This document shows positions 1-6,096 of a stretch of 7,841 nucleotides of DNA, piece by piece (the first letter of the stretch is position 1; each line of letters opens with the position of its first letter). This stretch comes from an uncultured Collinsella sp. GTDB taxonomy: Bacteria > Actinomycetota > Coriobacteriia > Coriobacteriales > Coriobacteriaceae. The notes beneath the pieces are model-generated. The model did no database searches and was not told the origin of the DNA. It saw nothing but the letters and a program-made list of their open reading frames with translations. Location: positions 1 to 7,841 of the forward strand of contig CABQHZ010000083.1 in NCBI GenBank assembly GCA_902464175.1. The letters are read 5' to 3'. Position numbers and translations under genes: made by a program.

Positions 1-806
1 TGATGCTCGAGCTTTGGCTTTCGCGCCAGGGCTACGAGGTCGCATGGGCTGCCGACCAGCGATCGAAGATTCAAAGCACGCCTGATATTGATGGCTCAGA
101 TCTGGTCATTACGCTCGGCGGCGACGGTACGTTGCTGCGCGCTGCCCGCATCCTCAACCATCGCGAGATTCCTATCCTTGGTCTTTCCTATGGTCACCTG
201 GGCTTTTTAACTGCTGCGAGTCCCGAGGAGCGCGACATTTTGCAGGTTGTGAGCGATGCCCTGTCCGGCGAGCTCCACGTGAGCCGCCGCGCCACCATCG
301 CCGCCGATATCGTTTCGGTGCGCGAAGACGGCACGAAGGATGTTGTGCGCACGTTTGCCCTCAACGATATGGCACTTACGCGCGGTCCCCTGTCCGATAT
401 GGTTGAGTTTGACATCACGGTGTCGGGCCACCATATCGATCGACTGCGTGGCGACGGCGTGGTCGTGTCCACGGCGACTGGTTCTACGGGGTACGCGCTC
501 AGTGCAGGTGGCCCCATCGTGAGCCCCGACTATACGGGTATGGTCTGCGTACCCATTGCGCCGCACACCATTCAGGCCCGTGCTTTTTTGACCTCGCCGA
601 GTGATGTCGTTGAGATCTTTATGTCTGATGATCGCCCGAGCGTGCCGGCGATTGCCATCGACGGACAGTTTATTACCTGCGATGGCACGGTCGAGAGCGT
701 GACCGTGCGCCGCGGGCCCGGAGATGTTCTGCTGCTGGATTACGGCCCCGAGAGCTTCTATAACTCGGTGAGCCGCGTATTCTATGGAGTCCGTCATGAT
801 CGATGA
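1..806 (+). CDS. nadK: NAD kinase, 5' end cut off by the window edge
   Basis: ATP-dependent NAD kinase, which phosphorylates NAD+ to NADP+ in the cytoplasm and is the source of the cell's NADP pool. In the visible part (numbered from the Met at base 3) the family hallmark GGDGT lies at residues 39-43, where the nucleotide phosphates bind. An LND version of the conserved acidic motif lies near residue 121, and the GDG plus ATGSTGY substrate-binding segment at about 150-164. The frame is open to the left edge and the region before GGDGT is shorter than usual for the family. The Met at base 3 is therefore probably internal, and some tens of N-terminal residues are missing. The 3' end overlaps the start of recN by 11 bases, implying translational coupling in one operon, a common actinobacterial arrangement. 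Identity is secure; only the true start is unknown. Confidence 0.95.
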   Translation, partial: MLELWLSRQGYEVAWAADQRSKIQSTPDIDGSDLVITLGGDGTLLRAARILNHREIPILGLSYGHLGFLTAASPEERDILQVVSDALSGELHVSRRATIAADIVSVREDGTKDVVRTFALNDMALTRGPLSDMVEFDITVSGHHIDRLRGDGVVVSTATGSTGYALSAGGPIVSPDYTGMVCVPIAPHTIQARAFLTSPSDVVEIFMSDDRPSVPAIAIDGQFITCDGTVESVTVRRGPGDVLLLDYGPESFYNSVSRVFYGVRHDR

Positions 807-2424
807 GCTGCAGGTTTCCAACATTGCACTCATTCGCGAGGCGACGCTGGTGCCGAGTGCGGGCCTAACGGTTTTGACTGGCGAGACCGGTGCCGGTAAG
901 ACCGCGCTGCTTTCGGCGCTCAAGCTCATATTGGGCGAGCGTGCAGATTCGTCGACGGTGCGCGAGGGAGAGGAGCTTGCCAGCGTCGAGGCGCGCTTGT
1001 TCGATGGCCCGCACGACTCTGAGGGTTTCACCGTGCAGCGCAGCCTTTCTGCCGAAGGCCGCAGTCGCGTAAAAATTGACGGCCGCATCGCCAGCGTGCG
1101 TGAGCTTTCGGAGCGCGTCGGCGTCATGATGGATCTTTGCGGTCAGCACGAGCACCAGCGCTTGCTCGATCCGGCGCATCATGTTGCCATGGTCGATGCC
1201 TGGGCTGGACGCGCAGCGCATGAGGCGCTCGAGAAGTATCGCACCTGTTTTAAGGCTTCGCGTGACGTCGCCAAGGAGCTTCGCCGTGTGGAGGAAGCCT
1301 CGCGTGCGCAGGGGAGCCGTGTCGAGGAGGCGCGCTTTGCCCTCGAGCGTATCGGCGAGGTCGACCCCAAGCCGGGCGAGTATGAGGAACTCGAGGAACT
1401 GCTGCCGCGCTCTGAACATGCCGAGGTACTGGTCGCCACTGCTAACGATGCCCATGCATCACTTGCCGCCGAGGGGGGAGCGCTCGATGCCGTGAACAGC
1501 GCCGTGGCAGAGCTTTCCCGTATGGCTACCGTCGATCGCATTCTGGGCGACATTGCCGATGCGCTTTCGGATGCCTGCATCTCCCTTGAGGATAGCGCGA
1601 ACGAGCTTCGTGCCTATCGCGATGGCGTCGCCTTCGACCCGCGCGAGCTCGCTCGCATGCGTGAGCGGTATTCCGACCTCAAGGGCCTGTTGCGTCAGTG
1701 GGGTCCCACCATGGACGATGTTTTTGCCATGCGCGATCGCTCGCAAGAGCTGCTGTCCCTGGTCGATGATGGCGATGAACAGATCAAAAAGGCGCGTGAA
1801 TCACTTGGTGCTGCCGAGCGCGAGTTGTTTGCCGCTGCCAAGGCGCTTAAGCGCGCTCGCAATACGGCGGCCCCGCGCTTCTGCCACGAGGTTGGTCGTC
1901 AGATGGCACGCTTGGAGATGGGCGGCGCCGAGCTCGTTTGGGAGTCGCGTGATCTTCCGCGCGCCGAGTGGACGCCGGCGGGTCCTTCGAGCTACGAGCT
2001 TTTGTATCGCAGCGGTGCTGGCTTGACGCCGCGACCCCTGCGCCGCATTGCGTCGGGCGGCGAGCTCAGCCGCGTTATGCTGGCGAGCAAGGTGGTCTTG
2101 GGTAATGCGGACGGTGTCGATACGCTGGTGTTTGACGAGGTCGATGCCGGTGTCGGCGGCTCCACGGCTCGTGCTCTTGCTGGTGTGCTGGCCGATCTTG
2201 CCGCGACGCATCAGGTGATAGTCGTTACGCACCTGGCGCAGGTCGCCGTTATGGCCGATAAGCACTACGTGGTGAGCAAGGAACCCGGCGATGTTCCCCA
2301 GACGCATCTGGACGAGGTGACGGGAGACGCCCGTACCGCAGAGATCGCCCGAATGCTGAGCGGCGATCAGTCCGAGGCAAGCTTGGCCCACGCAAAGCAG
2401 ATGCTCGAAGAAGCTCGAGGCTAA
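796..2424 (+). CDS. recN: DNA repair protein RecN
   Basis: SMC-like ATPase that acts early in recombinational repair of double-strand breaks, gathering and tethering DNA for RecA. From the ATG at 796 it has 542 residues, normal for RecN. The N-terminal half-ATPase has Walker A GETGAGKT at 29-36. The middle is rich in Glu, Arg and Ala, as expected of the coiled-coil arms, with an Asp/Pro-containing break where the hinge would be. The C-terminal half has the ABC signature ASGGELSR at 419-426, Walker B LVFDEVDAGVGG at about 444-455 and the switch histidine H479 in VVTHLAQV. I prefer 796 over the in-frame ATG at 784 because GGAG (786-789) sits six bases before it. The start MIDELQVSNIALI also matches the family N-terminus better. 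It is translated from within the end of nadK. No SOS box can be seen, since the operon promoter lies outside the window. Confidence 0.95.
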   Translation: MIDELQVSNIALIREATLVPSAGLTVLTGETGAGKTALLSALKLILGERADSSTVREGEELASVEARLFDGPHDSEGFTVQRSLSAEGRSRVKIDGRIASVRELSERVGVMMDLCGQHEHQRLLDPAHHVAMVDAWAGRAAHEALEKYRTCFKASRDVAKELRRVEEASRAQGSRVEEARFALERIGEVDPKPGEYEELEELLPRSEHAEVLVATANDAHASLAAEGGALDAVNSAVAELSRMATVDRILGDIADALSDACISLEDSANELRAYRDGVAFDPRELARMRERYSDLKGLLRQWGPTMDDVFAMRDRSQELLSLVDDGDEQIKKARESLGAAERELFAAAKALKRARNTAAPRFCHEVGRQMARLEMGGAELVWESRDLPRAEWTPAGPSSYELLYRSGAGLTPRPLRRIASGGELSRVMLASKVVLGNADGVDTLVFDEVDAGVGGSTARALAGVLADLAATHQVIVVTHLAQVAVMADKHYVVSKEPGDVPQTHLDEVTGDARTAEIARMLSGDQSEASLAHAKQMLEEARG

Positions 2425-2442
2425 GTTGTGTCAGCGGTGTTG

Positions 2443-2475
2443 GTGGGACAAAATAGACTGAAATTTTTGTCCCAC
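2443..2475. terminator. Bidirectional terminator between convergent recN and rpiR-type gene
   Basis: Perfect 11-base inverted repeat: GTGGGACAAAA (2443-2453) pairs with TTTTGTCCCAC (2465-2475) across an 11-base loop. The A-run and T-run are part of the stem. Read from either strand, the hairpin therefore has a GC base at the outside and A/U pairs next to the loop, with no long T-tract immediately after the stem. It lies 18 bases after the recN stop and 8 bases beyond the stop of the convergent regulator gene. Its position argues for a shared terminator; the weak downstream U-tract lowers certainty about its mechanism. Confidence 0.65.
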
Positions 2476-2483
2476 TACGCGTT

Positions 2484-3341
2484 TTACTCAACGACCTTGT
2501 CCGGCTGGATGAGCTCCTCGTAGTAGCTGATATGTTCGCGAGCGTCTTCAATCTCGGGCAGCAGGAAGTTGTAGATAACTTCGATGATCATCGTGGCGCT
2601 GATCTTGGAGAACGCAAAGTCGCCCGTCGTCAGCAACGCCTCGTGGTTGACGGTATTAAAAGTATAGTCTGCCAGGCGTGCGAGCGGGGATTTGCTGTCG
2701 CTGCTGATGACGACTACGGTTGCACCGCAGTCGCGAGCAGCTTTTGCCATGCGATTCAGTCGGCGCGATTTGCCGGAGTTTGAGATGAGCACGATGACGT
2801 CGCCGGGGCGTAGCGTGAGCGCAAACCCGATCGAGGTCTCGCTGATGGTGCTCGCCATGCAGCGAAGGCCCAGCTGCGAAAACTTAAATGTCGCATCGAG
2901 CGCGACCGCGTTCGTATTGCCCACAGCCGCAAACTCAATAACCCCTGCATGCTTAAGGGCATGCACAACAGCCGCCAACGTATCGTGGTCGATCCCGTCG
3001 ATGGTCGCATTAAGCTCGCTCACCTTGGCAGCCAGGATGTTCTTAAGGCTCTGCTCCATATTGTCGAGCGAGACTTCGTCAGTCAGGCCCTCGTTGCGCT
3101 GGCTTTCCAAATCCCTCGCCAACGAAAACTGAAAGCTGCGGAAGCTGCCAAAGCCAAGCTTGCGGCAGAAGCGCGAAACGGTCGCCTCGGACGTGGCGGC
3201 GGCGCGCGAGAGCTGAGCCGCCGTGAGGCGTGGCGCCTCGGACTGGTGCTCCAATATATAGTCGACAATGCGCTGCTCGGACTCGCTGTATCCCTGATGG
3301 GTACTAATGAGGGAAAGTGCGCTCTTGCTACTATCGGTCAT
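2484..3341 (-). CDS. RpiR/MurR-family transcriptional regulator (HTH + SIS)
   Basis: DNA-binding regulator of about 285 residues. The N-terminal RpiR-type helix-turn-helix is at about residues 38-64, with the recognition-helix segment SEATVSRFCRKLGF typical of the family. A C-terminal SIS (sugar isomerase) domain runs from about 125 to 265, with the phosphosugar-binding signature ISNSGKS around residues 186-192. Family members bind phosphorylated sugars and repress or activate catabolic genes. It is divergent from a fructose-family PTS permease gene, so that gene and its own gene are the likely targets (inference). The start at 3341 is chosen over the upstream ATG at 3389 because AGGAG (3348-3352 on this strand) lies six bases before it. 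The upstream ATG has no Shine-Dalgarno and directly abuts a probable -10 element. The specific ligand cannot be told from sequence; paralogues of the family respond to many different sugar phosphates. Confidence 0.88.
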   Translation of the reverse strand: MTDSSKSALSLISTHQGYSESEQRIVDYILEHQSEAPRLTAAQLSRAAATSEATVSRFCRKLGFGSFRSFQFSLARDLESQRNEGLTDEVSLDNMEQSLKNILAAKVSELNATIDGIDHDTLAAVVHALKHAGVIEFAAVGNTNAVALDATFKFSQLGLRCMASTISETSIGFALTLRPGDVIVLISNSGKSRRLNRMAKAARDCGATVVVISSDSKSPLARLADYTFNTVNHEALLTTGDFAFSKISATMIIEVIYNFLLPEIEDAREHISYYEELIQPDKVVE

Positions 3342-3389
3342 GGATGGCTCCTGGTTGGCATGAAAATCGGAATCGTTTTGTAATGTCAT

Positions 3390-3395
3390 AGTATA
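3390..3395 (-). promoter_or_regulatory. Candidate -10 element for the RpiR-type gene
   Basis: On the minus strand TATACT lies here (5 of 6 matches to the sigma-70 -10 consensus). No good -35 is seen: TATCTT at 17 bases is weak, and TTGTTA is too close at 13. Transcription from it would begin near 3383, inside the longer open frame. This supports use of the internal start codon at 3341 and a leader of roughly 40 bases. The inverted repeat TGAAAATC / GATTTTCA (3361-3368 and 3400-3407) brackets it. Confidence 0.45.
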
Positions 3396-3422
3396 GGGGG
3401 ATTTTCAATAACAAGATACACC

Positions 3423-3450
3423 TTGCCGTTTCAAGTGTTGATGGTAAACT
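3423..3450 (+). promoter_or_regulatory. Candidate distal promoter for the PTS permease gene
   Basis: TTGCCG (3423-3428) and an extended -10, TGG followed by TAAACT (3442-3450), are separated by 16 bases. Each hexamer matches consensus in four of six positions, and the TG motif compensates. Transcription would start near 3457, about 155 bases before the permease start, placing the palindrome at 3472-3486 just downstream of the start point. A second possibility is TTCTCA (3509-3514), 17 bases, then TGG-TATCTT (3529-3537). I cannot tell which is used. Confidence 0.35.
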
Positions 3451-3471
3451 TTCACCTACCGTTTACGGTTA

Positions 3472-3486
3472 TGAAAGAACCTTTCA
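3472..3486. promoter_or_regulatory. Palindrome TGAAAG-AAC-CTTTCA, probable operator
   Basis: A perfect 15-base dyad with 6-base arms and a 3-base spacer, located between the divergent RpiR-type gene and the PTS permease gene. Half-sites of the same sequence (TTTCA or TGAAA) recur at 3361, 3403, 3429, 3450 and 3536. RpiR-family proteins are dimeric or tetrameric and bind palindromes. The divergent regulator is the natural candidate ligand, but this is inference from position and symmetry. Confidence 0.45.
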
Positions 3487-3551
3487 CCGGAGAATTGCGC
3501 CTTTTCTCTTCTCACGCGGACGGTAGGTTGGTATCTTTCAGTTGTGGAAAA

Positions 3552-3591
3552 GCGCGCAAGGATGCGCGTGTAGGGGAGCGCCTGCGGGCGC
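3552..3591 (+). other. Two tandem GC-rich hairpins in the permease leader
   Basis: CGCGCA (3553-3558) pairs with TGCGCG (3563-3568) around an AGGA loop. Ten bases later GCGCC (3578-3582) pairs with GGCGC (3587-3591) around a four-base loop. Both lie between any candidate promoter and the Shine-Dalgarno at 3602-3608, so they would be in the 5' untranslated RNA. Neither is followed by a T-run, so they are not terminators. They may stabilise the leader or simply reflect GC-rich sequence. Confidence 0.4.
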
Positions 3592-3613
3592 AGTACTCAA
3601 GAAGGAGGGACAC

Positions 3614-5617
3614 ATGGCTAAGTTTGACATCATCGCCGCCACCGGTTGCCCGACCGGTATCGCGCACACCTTCATGGCGAAGGAGGCGCTGGAGAAGGCA
3701 GCTGCCGAGCGCGGTCTGACCATTAAGGTCGAGACCCATGGCCAGGTCGGTGTCGAGAACGAGCTCACCAAGAGCGAGATCGCCGGTGCCAAGGCCGTCG
3801 TCGTCGCAGCCGATAAGGATGTCCAGGCTGAGCGTTTCGCCGGCAAGCCCATGGTTTCCGTTGGTGTTTCCAAGGCCCTGTCCGTTGAGGCCGCCGGTAA
3901 GCTGATTGACCGCGCGCTCGCCGCCAAGGGCGACAACACGGTTGCAGCCGCTGCCGATGTCGAGGACGAGGCCGAGGAGAAGGAGTCCATCGGTCACGTC
4001 ATCTACAAGCACCTTATGAACGGCGTCAGCCATATGCTGGTCTTCGTCGTTGCCGGTGGTGTCCTGACCGCCGTCTCGTTCCTGTGGGGCATCACATCCT
4101 TCGATTCGACGGCTGCTGACTACAACAGCTTCGCCGCCATGCTCAAGATCATCGGCGGCATCGCCATGAACCTCATGGTTCCGGTGCTTTCCGCCTACAT
4201 CGCCGAGTCCATCGGTAAGCGCCCGGCGCTCGTCCCTGGTTTTGTTGCCGGTATGATCGCCATTCAGGGCCTGCCTGTTAACGCCGAGACCGGCATGATC
4301 GACGCCGGTGGCGCCGGCGTGGGCTTCGGCTTCCTGGGCGGCATCGTCGGCGGCTTCCTCGCTGGCTATGTCATCCTGCTGCTCGAGAAGGTCTTTGCCG
4401 GTCTGCCCAAGAACCTGGACGGCCTCAAGGCTATCTTCCTGTACCCGCTGTTCTCGACCGCCATCGTCGGTCTGGTCATGCTCGGCATCTCCGGCCCCAT
4501 GGCTGCCATCAACACCGCCATGATGGACTTCCTCAAGGGCCTGTCCGCCTCTGGCGCCGTTGTCCTGGGTCTTGCCATCGGCTGCATGTGCGCCTTTGAC
4601 ATGGGTGGCCCGGTCAACAAGGCTGCTTACGTCACCGGTACCGCCATGCTCACCGAGGCACTGGCTGCCGGCGTTGGCACCGATACCTACAATTTCGGCA
4701 CCAACTTCATGGCTGCCGTCTCCGCAGCTTGCATCGTTCCGCCGCTGATCACCACCTTCGCCGTCGTTGTCGGCAAGAAGTACTTCAGCCAGGAGGATCA
4801 CGACGCCGGTATCGTCAACCTCATTCTTGGTTGCACCCACATCACCGAGGGCGCCATTCCGTTCATGACCAAGAACATCTGGCCGGTCATGCCCATCATG
4901 ATGCTCGGTTCCTCTATCGCTTCGATCCTGACCATTATGTTCAACGTTCACGATCCGGCGCCTCACGGTGGCTTCCTGGTCCTGCCCGTTGTCGAGAACG
5001 GTCCGCTTTGGGTTCTCGCGATCCTCATCGGTGCTGTTGTCGGTGGCATCCTGTTCGTGGCCTTCAAGAAGTACGACTTCGAGAAGAATCAGAAGGCCGC
5101 TCCTGTAGCCAAGCCGGTTGAGGCTTCCAAGGCCGCTGCCGTTGAGGCCCCTAAGGCCGAGGCTGCCGACTTCGTGAAGGTTGAGAATGTCTTTGTCGCC
5201 GAGGACTTCGCTTCTCGTGACGAGGCTCTGAGCTTCGTTTCCAACCAGGCTGTCAAGGCCGGTATCGCCAGCGACGCCGACGCCGTGATGAACGCCTTCC
5301 TGGCCCGCGAGGCCGAGGGCACCACGGGCATGATGGAGGGCTTCGCCATCCCGCATGCCAAGTCCGACGCCATTACCGAGGCTGCCGTCATCGTCGTTAA
5401 GGACGAGTCCGGCGTGACCGGTTGGGATACCATGGACGGCGCTCCCGTCAACGTGGCCATCGCTCTGCTCATCCCTGGTGCACAGGCTGGCACCACGCAC
5501 CTCAAGATCCTGTCCAAGGTCGCCGAGGCGCTCATGGACGAGGACTTCCGTGCCACCGTCAAGGGTTCCACCGACGCCGCCGAGATCGCCAAGACGATCA
5601 ACGCCCGCCTGGTCTAA
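3614..5617 (+). CDS. Fructose-family PTS permease, fused EIIB-EIIC-EIIA
   Basis: Membrane sugar transporter that phosphorylates its substrate during uptake; 667 residues. Domain order is unusual. IIB is N-terminal (about 3-98), with phosphorylated Cys12 in ATGCPTGIAHT. IIC occupies about 130-490, with roughly nine or ten hydrophobic segments and family motifs DMGGPVNKAAY, TEGAIPF (411-417) and APHGGF. An Ala/Pro/Lys-rich linker (about 493-517) leads to IIA (about 518-667), with phosphorylated His581 in GFAIPHAKS. Phosphate would pass from HPr to His581, then Cys12, then sugar. The start at 3614 is fixed by AAGGAGG (3602-3608) and the immediate match to IIB; the upstream in-frame extension to 3542 lacks family sequence. 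Family assignment to Fru-type is strong. Fructose itself is likely but unproven: there is no 1-phosphofructokinase in the window, and mannose or a related hexose derivative is possible. Codon use is very biased (AAC, ATC, CTG, AAG), suggesting high expression. Confidence 0.93.
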   Translation: MAKFDIIAATGCPTGIAHTFMAKEALEKAAAERGLTIKVETHGQVGVENELTKSEIAGAKAVVVAADKDVQAERFAGKPMVSVGVSKALSVEAAGKLIDRALAAKGDNTVAAAADVEDEAEEKESIGHVIYKHLMNGVSHMLVFVVAGGVLTAVSFLWGITSFDSTAADYNSFAAMLKIIGGIAMNLMVPVLSAYIAESIGKRPALVPGFVAGMIAIQGLPVNAETGMIDAGGAGVGFGFLGGIVGGFLAGYVILLLEKVFAGLPKNLDGLKAIFLYPLFSTAIVGLVMLGISGPMAAINTAMMDFLKGLSASGAVVLGLAIGCMCAFDMGGPVNKAAYVTGTAMLTEALAAGVGTDTYNFGTNFMAAVSAACIVPPLITTFAVVVGKKYFSQEDHDAGIVNLILGCTHITEGAIPFMTKNIWPVMPIMMLGSSIASILTIMFNVHDPAPHGGFLVLPVVENGPLWVLAILIGAVVGGILFVAFKKYDFEKNQKAAPVAKPVEASKAAAVEAPKAEAADFVKVENVFVAEDFASRDEALSFVSNQAVKAGIASDADAVMNAFLAREAEGTTGMMEGFAIPHAKSDAITEAAVIVVKDESGVTGWDTMDGAPVNVAIALLIPGAQAGTTHLKILSKVAEALMDEDFRATVKGSTDAAEIAKTINARLV

Positions 5618-5654
5618 TTCCACAGTACGCGAATAACATCGCCCCCCTGTATAT

Positions 5655-5689
5655 AAGGCGGAGTCCCTCCCCAGGGCCTCTGCCTTTTT
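5655..5689 (+). terminator. Intrinsic terminator of the PTS permease gene
   Basis: AAGGCGGAG (5655-5663) pairs with CTCTGCCTT (5678-5686), including one G-U pair. An inner CCCT/AGGG helix closes a short C-rich loop, and the stem is followed by a run of five T (5685-5689). It is a textbook rho-independent terminator, 37 bases after the permease stop. It should separate permease transcription from the downstream ptsH unit. Confidence 0.85.
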
Positions 5690-5693
5690 CATC

Positions 5694-5784
5694 CCCCTTC
5701 TTCTAACTTGCGGTGAAATAAGGGCTGTTTAAACGTTTCAACCCCAAAATCAGTCCATATTTCACCGCAAGTTAGAAGAAGGGG
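5694..5784. repeat. 91-base palindrome with perfect 27-base arms
   Basis: The left arm 5694-5720 (begins CCCCTTCTTCTAACTTGCGG, ends GTGAAATA) is the exact reverse complement of the right arm 5758-5784. Beyond one mismatch the pairing continues inward as GGGCTG (5722-5727) with CAGTCC (5751-5756, one G-U). The centre holds overlapping small palindromes, GTTTAAAC and AAACGTTT. It begins only five bases after the terminator T-run. No T-tract follows the right arm, so it does not look like a terminator. No clear target-site duplication flanks it. It could be an intergenic palindromic repeat or a miniature element; the sequence alone does not decide. Confidence 0.8.
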
Positions 5785-5840
5785 ATAGCGCGGCTTGTCT
5801 ATTAGATCGTCCGTGCGGACAAAAATTCAGCCAGAATTCC

Positions 5841-6046
5841 TTTCGCACGATATTGCTCTGGACCATCCGAGTTTCCGCAACTCGCCTGCCGGGCGGGGCG
5901 GTTAAGTTTGTCGTGAGTTCCGCACGCAAAGGAAAGCACTTAATGTGCTTTCCGTCTTGCGCAGGACTGTAGAGCAGCAAACTTAACCGCCCCGCCCGGC
6001 AGGCGAGCGGACAGCGAACGACATCTGTCCAACAATTCGTGCGAAA
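5841..6046. repeat. 206-base nested palindrome with perfect 30-base core arms
   Basis: The perfect arms are 5881-5910 and 5978-6007 (left begins CTCGCCTGCCGGGCGGGGCG, ends TTAAGTTTG). Outside them TTTCGCACGA (5841-5850) pairs with TCGTGCGAAA (6037-6046), and GGAC and ATTG also find partners. TCCG (5874-5877) pairs with CGGA (6008-6011) over a three-base bulge. Inside, GGAAAGCAC (5931-5939) pairs with GTGCTTTCC (5945-5953) around a TTAAT loop, flanked by CGCAA/TTGCG and GTTCC/GGAC. The whole stretch could fold as one long rod with internal loops. No open reading frame here looks real. The 56 bases between this and the preceding palindrome (5785-5840) hold only a small hairpin, GTCCG-TG-CGGAC (5809-5820). 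It could be a palindromic repeat, a transposase-dependent miniature element, or a structured RNA. Confidence 0.75.
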
Positions 6047-6073
6047 CACAATGAAAAACCGTTTGATGTGAGT

Positions 6074-6082
6074 TAATATAAA
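6074..6082 (+). promoter_or_regulatory. Candidate -10 region of the ptsH promoter
   Basis: TAATATAAA contains overlapping good -10 hexamers: TAATAT at 6074-6079 and TATAAA at 6077-6082. It is the most AT-rich patch between the palindrome and ptsH. No convincing -35 is found at 16-18 bases; the upstream TTGATG at 6063-6068 is too close. Transcription would start at about 6089, giving a leader of roughly 60 bases that begins just before the anti-Shine-Dalgarno segment. Confidence 0.4.
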
Positions 6083-6096
6083 CAACGTCGTGAATC

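Noticed and set aside
207..1127. Minus-strand frames opposite nadK and recN
   Set aside because: They overlap two certain genes throughout and show no family motifs or start signals.
3542..3613. An N-terminal extension of the permease from the ATG at 3542
   Set aside because: The 24 added residues match nothing in the IIB family, and the strong Shine-Dalgarno AAGGAGG lies inside the extension, five bases before the ATG at 3614.
3512..5692. A 726-residue minus-strand open frame opposite the whole PTS permease gene
   Set aside because: Its sequence is a low-complexity mix of Gly, Asp, His and Val produced by the complement of biased GC-rich codons. It has no recognisable family and no ribosome-binding site, and the opposite strand is an unmistakable permease.
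5727..5740. A catabolite-responsive (cre-like) site in the loop of the 91-base palindrome
   Set aside because: The minus-strand reading TGAAACGTTTAAAC resembles the consensus, but the central CG is out of register by one base. It also lies after a terminator and far from the ptsH promoter.
5694..5784. Insertion-sequence remnant with target duplication
   Set aside because: No transposase fragment is seen, and the bases flanking the arms give no convincing direct duplication. It is kept as an unclassified palindrome.
5694..6046. CRISPR array or integron attC site
   Set aside because: There are no direct repeats with regular spacers. The structure is inverted repeats only, and no cas or integrase gene is present.
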